Of a DNA stretch of 64,000 nucleotides, positions 1 through 8,598 are shown piece by piece; positions within the stretch are counted from its first letter, which is position 1; every line of letters begins with the position of its first letter. The position numbers and the translations under genes were made by a program. The stretch is from Fodinicurvata sediminis DSM 21159 (GTDB taxonomy: Bacteria > Pseudomonadota > Alphaproteobacteria > Kiloniellales > DSM-21159), in contig NZ_ATVH01000013.1 in assembly GCF_000420625.1 (NCBI RefSeq), forward strand, positions 310,001-374,000. Reading direction: 5' to 3'. Under the pieces are notes generated by a model, which was not told the origin of the DNA, ran no database searches, and worked only from the letters and a program-made list of their open reading frames with translations.

Positions 1-2
1 GA

Positions 3-1736
3 CGCGTCGTTGCCGCCATGATCTTCCTGGTGGCCGCCAAGCTTGCCACGGTGGGCGTGCCCCTGATCTACAAGGCTGCCGTCGACAACCTGACGGCGTT
101 TGCCGAGTCGAGCGGGGCGGTTTCAGGCGAATTGCTGTTGCCGGTCTGGCTGATCCTGGCCTATGGGGCAGCGCGCATCATTTCGCTGTCGTTCCAGGAG
201 TTGCGCGATGCGCTTTTCGCCCGCGTCGGCCAGCGCGCAGTGCGCCGGGCGGGACTGCGCACCTTCCGCTACCTGCATGCCCTGTCCCTGCGCTTTCACC
301 TGGACCGTCAGACCGGAGGCCTCTCGCGGGTCATCGAGCGCGGCACCAAGGCCATCGACACGCTTCTGTCACTGGCCCTCTTTTCCATCGTACCCACGGT
401 CATCGAACTGACCCTCACCGCCGGCATCCTCTGGTGGCTCTACGGCTTCGAGATCGCCGCGGTCACCTTCCTGACCGTGCTGCTCTACATCGTCTACACC
501 TACCGCATCACGGAATGGCGCCTGAAGCTGCGCCGGCGCATGAACGAAAGCGATCAGCAGGCCAACACGCGCGCCATCGACAGTCTGCTCAACTACGAGA
601 CGGTCAAGTACTTCAACAACGAGGAGCGCGAGGCCGCGCGCCTGGACGAGGGCCTGCGCATCTATGAAGGGGCGGCCACCCAGTCGAAGACCAGCCTCTC
701 CCTGCTCAACATCGGTCAGGCCGCCATCATCTCCATCGGCGCCACGAGCCTGATGGTCATGGCTGCCTTCCGGGTCTCGGCAGGTACCATGACCATCGGT
801 GACTTCGTGGCGGTCAACACCTACATGATGCAGCTGGCGCAACCGCTCAATTTCTTCGGCTTCGTCTATCGCGAGATCAAGCAGTCGCTTGTGGACATGG
901 AAACCATGTTTTCGCTGCTGCGCGTGCCGGCCGAGGTGACCGACCGTGCCGAAGCCCCGGCACTGAAGGTGGAAAGGGGGTGGGTCACCTTCGAGGAGGT
1001 GCGCTTCTATTACCAGCCTGAGCGCGAAATCCTGAAAGGCGTGAGTTTCGAGATCCCCCCTGGACGCAAGCTGGCGGTCGTGGGGGCCAGCGGGGCCGGC
1101 AAATCCACGCTCTCGCGCCTGCTATTCCGTTTCTACGATGTCACCGGTGGCGCCATCAGGATCGACGGACAGGATATCCGAGAGGTCAGCCAGGATTCCC
1201 TGCGCGCGGCCATCGGGATCGTTCCTCAGGACACCGTGCTGTTCAACGACACACTTGGCTACAACATAGCCTACGGCCGCCCGGACTGCAGCCGTGCCGA
1301 TGTCGAGCACGCCGCGGCCATCGCCCAGCTCGACCGCTTCGTCGCCAGCCTGCCCGAAGGCTACGACACCCAGGTTGGCGAGCGCGGCCTGAAGCTTTCC
1401 GGCGGCGAGAAGCAGCGTGTGGCCATCGCCCGAATGGTCCTGAAGGAGCCCGCGATCCTGATCTTCGACGAGGCCACCTCGGCGCTCGACAGCCAGACGG
1501 AGCAGGAAATCCTGAAAAGCCTGAACGAAGTAAGCCGGGCGCGCACGACGCTTGTCATTGCCCACCGCCTGTCCACCGTCGTTGATGCCGACGAGATCGT
1601 GGTTCTGGAAGCCGGGCGTGTCGCGGAGCGCGGCAACCATAGCGACCTGCTGGCCCGCGACGGGCTTTACGCCGCCATGTGGCGGCGGCAGCAGGAAAAA
1701 GGAGATCGGCAGGAGCCTGGAGAAATGCAAATCTAA
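3..1736 (+). CDS. Atm1-type ABC exporter, fused permease and ATPase (5' partial)
   Basis: Half-size ABC exporter with an N-terminal membrane domain and a C-terminal ATPase. The reading frame is open to the window edge before the first ATG at position 18, so the true start is upstream. Counting from that ATG, Walker A (GASGAGKST) is near residues 356-364, the signature LSGGEKQ near 460 and Walker B (ILIFDEATS) near 480. The membrane-domain motif LLNYETVKYFNNE is typical of the Atm1/ABCB7 subfamily, which exports glutathione-linked sulfur or metal compounds from the cytosol and supports Fe-S protein maturation or metal tolerance. The substrate here is inferred from the subfamily. A generic MsbA-like lipid exporter is less likely given that motif. 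Confidence 0.88.
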   Translation, partial: RVVAAMIFLVAAKLATVGVPLIYKAAVDNLTAFAESSGAVSGELLLPVWLILAYGAARIISLSFQELRDALFARVGQRAVRRAGLRTFRYLHALSLRFHLDRQTGGLSRVIERGTKAIDTLLSLALFSIVPTVIELTLTAGILWWLYGFEIAAVTFLTVLLYIVYTYRITEWRLKLRRRMNESDQQANTRAIDSLLNYETVKYFNNEEREAARLDEGLRIYEGAATQSKTSLSLLNIGQAAIISIGATSLMVMAAFRVSAGTMTIGDFVAVNTYMMQLAQPLNFFGFVYREIKQSLVDMETMFSLLRVPAEVTDRAEAPALKVERGWVTFEEVRFYYQPEREILKGVSFEIPPGRKLAVVGASGAGKSTLSRLLFRFYDVTGGAIRIDGQDIREVSQDSLRAAIGIVPQDTVLFNDTLGYNIAYGRPDCSRADVEHAAAIAQLDRFVASLPEGYDTQVGERGLKLSGGEKQRVAIARMVLKEPAILIFDEATSALDSQTEQEILKSLNEVSRARTTLVIAHRLSTVVDADEIVVLEAGRVAERGNHSDLLARDGLYAAMWRRQQEKGDRQEPGEMQI

Positions 1737-1812
1737 AAATGAATTCGGAATTCAGAAATAACAGCCTCTATTCCTTTGCAGCGTCCCAGCACCGCGGATA
1801 GATTGCCCGATC

Positions 1813-2859
1813 ATGACCTCCGCCCAGAGCAATCCAGAGACGACTCCAAACCAGACGATCGATGACCCGCAGCTGGTGAAGCTGGCCGAGCAGCTGCGCG
1901 GCGGCAGCCGGCGCGCGCTTGGCCGTGCCATCACGTTGGTGGAATCCACGCGGCTGGACGATCGGGCGCGGGCCGAAAAACTGCTCCAACTGCTTTTGCC
2001 CGAGACCGGAAATTCGGTGCGTATCGGCATTTCGGGCGTTCCGGGGGTGGGCAAGTCCACTTTCATAGAGGCCTTTGGCATGCACCTGATCGAATCGGGT
2101 CATCGCGTTGCCGTACTGGCCGTGGACCCCTCTTCACGTCGCACCGGCGGCTCCATCCTGGGCGACAAGACGCGCATGGAGTTGCTTTCACGCGCCCCGG
2201 ACACCTTCATCCGTCCGTCGCCCACCGGCCGTTCCCTGGGCGGTGTCGCACGGCGCACGCGCGAAGCCATGCTGATCTGCGAGGCGGCCGGTTTCGATCA
2301 CATCCTGGTGGAAACCGTGGGCGTGGGACAATCCGAAACGGCCGTGGCGGAGATGGTGGATCTCTTCCTGCTGCTACTGGTGCCGGGCGGCGGCGATGAG
2401 TTGCAGGGCCTCAAGAAGGGCATCGTCGAACTGGCGGACCTGGTGGTGGTGAACAAGGCCGACGGCAAGCTGAAAGACGCGGCGCGTCGCGCCGTGGCCG
2501 AATACAAGTCTGCGCTTCGCATGCTGCGCCCCCTGAACGAGGATTGGCAGGTTCCGGTTCTGTCCTGTTCTTCCCTGGAGAAATCCGGATTCGAGGCGGT
2601 TCGGCAAAGGATCGCGGATTATCTCGAGACCCTCGGCGACACTGGCTTGACTGCGAAGCGCAATGCCCAGGCGCGTGATTGGATGTGGAACGAAATCGAC
2701 GAGGAACTGCGTCTGGCCTTCCGTCACGACCCGCAGGTTGCAGACTTGCTGGAGCAGGCGGAAACCGACGTGACGCAAGGGCTCCTGCCCCCCGGACGTG
2801 CGGCCCAACAACTCCTGCAGGCCTTTCTGGGCACAGGCAGGAGAGAGGATAACGAATGA
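1813..2859 (+). CDS. meaB: MeaB/ArgK-family G3E GTPase chaperone of B12-dependent mutases
   Basis: A 348-residue P-loop GTPase of the MeaB (ArgK) family. These proteins protect adenosylcobalamin-dependent methylmalonyl-CoA mutase and gate its cofactor loading in propionate metabolism. Walker A, GVPGVGKST, lies at residues 75-83. The conserved VDPSS, VETVGVGQSE and VVNKADG segments follow in the order expected of the family, and length is normal. No mutase subunit is in this window. The stop overlaps the start of the downstream MFS gene by four bases (ATGA), so the two are probably translated together. The start has no strong Shine-Dalgarno sequence. The older name ArgK (arginine transport kinase) is a misannotation of this family. 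Confidence 0.93.
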   Translation: MTSAQSNPETTPNQTIDDPQLVKLAEQLRGGSRRALGRAITLVESTRLDDRARAEKLLQLLLPETGNSVRIGISGVPGVGKSTFIEAFGMHLIESGHRVAVLAVDPSSRRTGGSILGDKTRMELLSRAPDTFIRPSPTGRSLGGVARRTREAMLICEAAGFDHILVETVGVGQSETAVAEMVDLFLLLLVPGGGDELQGLKKGIVELADLVVVNKADGKLKDAARRAVAEYKSALRMLRPLNEDWQVPVLSCSSLEKSGFEAVRQRIADYLETLGDTGLTAKRNAQARDWMWNEIDEELRLAFRHDPQVADLLEQAETDVTQGLLPPGRAAQQLLQAFLGTGRREDNE

Positions 2860-4070
2860 GCACCATCACCCCGTCCGCGTTTGTCTTCCCCGGCTCTCGC
2901 AACGTCCTGCTGCTGTCTATCTGCCAGGCCATCTATCTGTCCTGCGCTATCATCGGCGTGACCATGACCGGCCTGGCCGGAGCCGAGATGGCGCCGACAC
3001 CGGCCCTGTCCACCCTGCCCTTTACCCTGCTGACCGTTGGTACGGCCTTGTCCACCATTCCAGCGTCCTACTTGATGAAGGCCTGGGGACGCCGCCCGGG
3101 CTTCATCCTGGGCAACCTGGCCGGTGTCCTGGGCGGCGGCCTGTCCACTTGGGCCATCCTGCAAGGCAATTTCCTTCTGTTCTGTTTCGCCAATCTCTTC
3201 CTGGGAACCTTCCAGGCCACTGCCCTCTATTACCGCTTTGCCGCGGCCGAAGTCGTGTCACATGACATACGGGCGCGTGCCATCTCCTATGTCATGGCTG
3301 GCGGGGTCGTGGCCTCGATCCTGGGACCGGTCATCTCGGTCTGGACCCGCGGCCTATTGGCGCCTGTGGACTATGCCGGTTCCTTCCTGGCCCTGGCTGG
3401 CCTGGCCCTGCTTGGCAGCGTGATTGCGGCCCTGGTCCGGGTGCCCCCGCCGCAGGAAAGCGAAATCGAGGGCAGCGGTCGCCCGCTGCTGACCATTCTT
3501 AGACAACCGCGCGCCTTCGTGGCCATCGCCAATGGCGTGGCCGCCTACTCCGTCATGGTATTCGTCATGACCGCCACGCCCCTGGCTGCCGTGCATCACG
3601 ACCATGGGGTCGATGCGGCCAGTTGGATCATCCAGGCCCATGTCTTCGGAATGTTTGCCCCCGCCCTCATCACGGGTTCGCTTATTGCGCGCTACGGACT
3701 GTTTGCGATCCTGCTTTCCGGTTGCCTGATGCTGCTCGCCAGCGCAGCCGTCGCCATTGCGGGCGTCTCGCTGGTTCACTTCTGGATTTCCCTGCTGCTG
3801 CTGGGCGTTGGCTGGAACTTCATGTTCATCGGCGGCACCACGCTGCTGACCGAGGCGCATCGTCCCGAGGAAAAGGCCAAGACCCAGGCGCTCAACGAAT
3901 TCATGACCTTCGCCATCGTGGCCGTGGCCTCGGGTTCGTCGGGGGCTGCCTTCTACGCGGCCGGCTGGACCGTCATAAACATGGCCGTACTGCCCTTCCT
4001 GGTACTGACGGGACTGCTGACGCTGGTCTATCGTTCACAGATGCCCGCGAGAGAGGAAAAACCGGCCTGA
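2856..4070 (+). CDS. Major facilitator superfamily transporter
   Basis: A 404-residue, strongly hydrophobic protein consistent with about 12 transmembrane helices. The cytoplasmic loop motif KAWGRRPGF after the second helix fits the MFS loop 2-3 signature, and a hydrophilic central loop near residues 195-215 separates the two halves. Substrate cannot be read from the sequence. It starts within the meaB stop codon (ATGA overlap), with GGAGAG just upstream, so it is likely co-transcribed and translationally coupled to meaB. That hints at an organic acid or metabolite linked to the same pathway, but this is inference only. Confidence 0.85.
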   Translation: MSTITPSAFVFPGSRNVLLLSICQAIYLSCAIIGVTMTGLAGAEMAPTPALSTLPFTLLTVGTALSTIPASYLMKAWGRRPGFILGNLAGVLGGGLSTWAILQGNFLLFCFANLFLGTFQATALYYRFAAAEVVSHDIRARAISYVMAGGVVASILGPVISVWTRGLLAPVDYAGSFLALAGLALLGSVIAALVRVPPPQESEIEGSGRPLLTILRQPRAFVAIANGVAAYSVMVFVMTATPLAAVHHDHGVDAASWIIQAHVFGMFAPALITGSLIARYGLFAILLSGCLMLLASAAVAIAGVSLVHFWISLLLLGVGWNFMFIGGTTLLTEAHRPEEKAKTQALNEFMTFAIVAVASGSSGAAFYAAGWTVINMAVLPFLVLTGLLTLVYRSQMPAREEKPA

Positions 4071-4124
4071 CAGGCACCGACCATCAATACCGGAAGCGTT
4101 GATGCCGCAGCAGGACTGGATTAG

Positions 4125-5402
<1,278 letters not shown>

Positions 5403-5444
5403 GGACCCGATCGCGGCGACGACGAAAAGCGGAGAAATCCGGTC

Positions 5445-6605
5445 GTGAAAGGCCTGGCCCTGCGGCTAAGAGTCCGTGCGGCCTGGCGGGCCCTGCGCAA
5501 TCGTAGTGTGGCCCTGAAGCTTTCGGTTCGCCTGATTGTGGCAGGCCTGCTGGGCATGCTGGTGGCCCGACTTGCCGACCTGCCCCAGGACTACTGGATC
5601 GTGATTGCGGCCCTGCTGGTGGTTCAAGGCAGCGTCGGCGCCACCCTCGTCACGGGCCGCGATCGAATGATCGGGACGCTCTTCGGGGCCCTGGCCGGCG
5701 GACTGGTCGCCCTGCTGCTGCAGCCGGAAACCATGGAGGAACGCAGCTTGGCGGTGATCATCACCCTGGGCCCACTGGCCGTGCTCGCCGCCTTCCGTCC
5801 ACCCATGCGCATTGCCCCGGTCACCGCCGCCATTGTTCTGCTGGCTGATCCCAGCCATACCCACATTGTGGAGTCGGCAGCCTTCCGGGTCCTGGAAATC
5901 TTCATCGGCACGCTCATCGGATTTGGCGTCTCGCTCTTCGTCCTGCCGGCCCGGGCACACAAACAGCTGGTCGGGAAGGCCGCGCAAAGCCTGCGCCTGA
6001 TGGAGGACCTGCTGCGCCATTATGAGGACTCCTTTGGCCAGCAGCCGCCGGACGAGCGGCTCGACAGCCTGCACGAGCGCCTGCGCACCCTGCTGGCGGA
6101 AGTGGAGACCACGGTGGGCGAAGTGCGCCGGGAGCGCGCCAATCGCATGGCTGAAGCCCCCGACCCCGAACCGCTCGCCCGAAATCTCAGGCGTCTGCGC
6201 AGTGACGTGGTCTTTATCGGGCGAACCCTGGCGCAGCCAATGCCGCGTCCCATCGCCGAGCGCCTTTCCCCCGTCTTCGAGGAAGTGGCCGAAACGATCC
6301 GCAGCCACCTGCGCCAGGCCGCGCGGGCCTATGAAACGGCCGATCCACCGCCATCCCTGGAGGATGTAGAGGCCGCCCTAGAGCATTTCTCGGACGCGCT
6401 GGAACAGATTCGCCAGGAACACCTGACCCAGCCGCTCCCGACCACGGAGGTCGGGCAGATCTATGCCCTGCCCTTTACGCTGGAGAATTTCCGCGAAAAC
6501 CTGCGCGATCTGGATGCCCGCATAGCCGAACGTCAGTCCGACTCACGTCGCAGGCACGATCAGGAGAGCAATGACCATCCGGAAAGCGGTCAAGAGGCGC
6601 AATGA
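5445..6605 (+). CDS. FUSC-family (aromatic acid exporter-like) inner membrane protein
   Basis: A 386-residue protein with a hydrophobic N-terminal half (about residues 25-170, roughly six membrane segments) and a charged, helical cytoplasmic C-terminal half with coiled-coil character. This layout, with the DYWIVIAALLVVQGS segment after the first helix, matches the FUSC/ArAE family, whose studied members export aromatic acids or fusaric acid. The substrate here is unknown. It uses a GTG start preceded by GGAGAA at a good distance and follows the aminotransferase by 42 bp, so the two may share a transcript. Confidence 0.8.
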   Translation: MKGLALRLRVRAAWRALRNRSVALKLSVRLIVAGLLGMLVARLADLPQDYWIVIAALLVVQGSVGATLVTGRDRMIGTLFGALAGGLVALLLQPETMEERSLAVIITLGPLAVLAAFRPPMRIAPVTAAIVLLADPSHTHIVESAAFRVLEIFIGTLIGFGVSLFVLPARAHKQLVGKAAQSLRLMEDLLRHYEDSFGQQPPDERLDSLHERLRTLLAEVETTVGEVRRERANRMAEAPDPEPLARNLRRLRSDVVFIGRTLAQPMPRPIAERLSPVFEEVAETIRSHLRQAARAYETADPPPSLEDVEAALEHFSDALEQIRQEHLTQPLPTTEVGQIYALPFTLENFRENLRDLDARIAERQSDSRRRHDQESNDHPESGQEAQ

Positions 6606-6700
6606 AGAATACGGAGGCTTGCCGTGTTGCCTTTGTTTTGCCCTTAGCAAGTGATAGTTTGTACAAGACCTGCAATTCCTGAATGGATGGAGCGACCTTC

Positions 6701-7285
6701 GTGTCTAGAACTCAGCCCGCCCCTGGCTGGCTACAGCCGGTAACGGACTACGTGCCGCTTACCCTCTTCCTGATCGCCTATCTGACTGCGGATATCCTGA
6801 CGGCCACGGCCGTGCTGATCGGGGCAACCCTGCTGGCCCTGATCCTCTCCTACTCCGTGGCCCGGAAAGTGCCGGTCCTGGCCCTACTGGCTGCCGGCGT
6901 GGTGGCCGTATTCGGCGGTTTGACCCTCTTCTTCGAAGACGACCTCTTCATCAAGATCAAGCCTACCATCGTGCAGATCCTGTTCGCGGTGGTGCTCTAT
7001 GGCTCCTATCTGTTCGGACGGCCTGTCCTGAAACTGGTGCTGGGCACAGCCTTTCCGCTTAAGGAGGAAGCCTGGCGCCCCCTGACCATTCGTTTCTCGG
7101 TGTTCTTTCTGATCATGGCGGCGGCCAATGAAGTGATCTGGCGTACGCAGTCCACGGACTTCTGGGTGGCCTTCGACACCATCGGCCAGATCGTCATCAC
7201 CTTTGCCTTCATGATGACGCAGGTTCCCTTCCTGCTGCGCCATCAACTGGAAGAGGGCAACGGCGCCGAGACCCAGGATTCCTGA
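6701..7285 (+). CDS. yciB: YciB-family inner membrane septation protein
   Basis: A small polytopic membrane protein of the YciB (IspZ/IspA) family, linked in enterobacteria to septation and cell-envelope integrity. It has about five or six hydrophobic segments and the family features VQILFAVVLYGSYLFGRPVLK and NEVIWR. I chose the GTG at 6701 because GGAG at 6689-6692 lies eight bases upstream. An in-frame ATG at 6683 would add six residues but has no ribosome binding site. It ends 15 bp from a convergent oxidoreductase gene. Confidence 0.82.
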   Translation: MSRTQPAPGWLQPVTDYVPLTLFLIAYLTADILTATAVLIGATLLALILSYSVARKVPVLALLAAGVVAVFGGLTLFFEDDLFIKIKPTIVQILFAVVLYGSYLFGRPVLKLVLGTAFPLKEEAWRPLTIRFSVFFLIMAAANEVIWRTQSTDFWVAFDTIGQIVITFAFMMTQVPFLLRHQLEEGNGAETQDS

Positions 7286-7300
7286 AGGCCAGCGCCTGGC

Positions 7301-8518
7301 TCAGACCACATTCAGCTCACGGATCGGCCGGTTTTCCAGCAGGCGGCTGTAGGAAAAAGCCGAGAGGTCCAGGCTGCGCCATGAGCCGTGGACGACCAAT
7401 TCGCTCAGACCCCGTCCAACGGCCGGACTCTGTTGCAGCCCGTGTCCGCTGAATCCGTTTGCAAACAGGAAGTTGGAAACCTCCGGATGGGGGCCCAGAA
7501 TGGCGTTGTGGTCGAAGCTGTTGACGTCATAGTGACCCGCCCAGGCACCCGTCGGACGGATGGCCTCGAAGGCCGGCACGCGCTCGGCCAGCAGCGGCCA
7601 GAGACGCTCCTCGAACAGGTTGTGGTTCACCTCCAGGTCGTCGCAATCCGGGTCCTCTTCGCCTTCGCCCGGTGAGATTCCGGTAATGAAGCCGCCACTT
7701 TCGGGCCGGAAATAGAGGCCGCTGGGATCGATCACCAGTGGACAGCCCGGCAGGTCTTCCCGACAGTCGAAAACGAAAACCTGACGCTTGCGCGGATGGA
7801 CGGGCAGCCTTTCAACCCCCGCCATGGCGGCAATATCGGCCGCACGGATTCCGGCCGCATTGACCAGCCAGCCACAGGACAGACTGGTCCCACTCGCCAG
7901 CTTGACCTGGGTAACCTGCCCCTGTTCAACGGACAGGTCGCTCACTTCATCTTCCAGGTAGGTGGCTCCCAGTTGCCGCGCCTTGCGGCGAAAGGCTTGC
8001 AGCAGGCCGTAGGGATCGAACCAGCCCTCGGACGAGAGCCCGAGAGATCCCCCGGCCAGATCATCCACGCGCATCCAGGGAAAGCGCGCCTGTAGCTCCT
8101 CGGCTGACAGGATGGCTGTATCCGCACCTTCGGCCTTCTGTGTCGCGTGGTTGCTCTCGAGGACCTGCCGGCCAGCATCCGTGGCCAGGAAGAGATAGCC
8201 CCTTTCCTGGAAACCGACGTCCGGAACCATACTGTCAACAGCCAGGTAATCTGAAATATTCCTCAGGAAATGCGCACCATACTGTGAAATGCGCACATTC
8301 ACCGCTGTGGAGAACTGCTGGCGAATGGAGCCGGCCGAACGGGCCGTTGCACCCGTCTGATAGGTCGGATCCCTTTCAACGACAGCGACACGGCCCTGGA
8401 AATCCGGATCGGCCAGCAGGAAATAGGCAACCGCACTTCCAATCACGCCGCCGCCCACGATGACGACATCATAGCTGTCCGTCGCGCTCTGCCTCTTATC
8501 ACCTGGCTGTCCTGTCAC
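7301..8518 (-). CDS. FAD-dependent oxidoreductase of the DAO family, FOXRED1-like
   Basis: A 405-residue flavoprotein of the D-amino-acid oxidase (DAO) superfamily. The dinucleotide-binding motif VVIVGGGVIGSAVAYFLL is near residues 19-36, with E/R-rich strand residues after it. The C-terminal motif NGFSGHGLQQSPAVGRGLSE and the tail DLSAFSYSRL resemble, from memory, mitochondrial FOXRED1, a complex I assembly factor. Bacterial relatives are annotated as sarcosine, glycine or D-amino-acid oxidoreductases, so the substrate is open. The gene stands alone on the minus strand and ends 15 bp from yciB. Confidence 0.82.
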   Translation of the reverse strand: MTGQPGDKRQSATDSYDVVIVGGGVIGSAVAYFLLADPDFQGRVAVVERDPTYQTGATARSAGSIRQQFSTAVNVRISQYGAHFLRNISDYLAVDSMVPDVGFQERGYLFLATDAGRQVLESNHATQKAEGADTAILSAEELQARFPWMRVDDLAGGSLGLSSEGWFDPYGLLQAFRRKARQLGATYLEDEVSDLSVEQGQVTQVKLASGTSLSCGWLVNAAGIRAADIAAMAGVERLPVHPRKRQVFVFDCREDLPGCPLVIDPSGLYFRPESGGFITGISPGEGEEDPDCDDLEVNHNLFEERLWPLLAERVPAFEAIRPTGAWAGHYDVNSFDHNAILGPHPEVSNFLFANGFSGHGLQQSPAVGRGLSELVVHGSWRSLDLSAFSYSRLLENRPIRELNVV

Positions 8519-8598
8519 CCTTGCACTCCCTGACTGTGTCGGCTCACGGCCGACGGGGCATTTCGAGATGCACTAGAAAGCACAGCACAGGGTCGTGT

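Noticed and set aside
7288-7300. Short GCCAG-CGC-CTGGC stem between yciB and the FAD gene
   Set aside because: Only five base pairs and a three-base loop; too weak to call a terminator.
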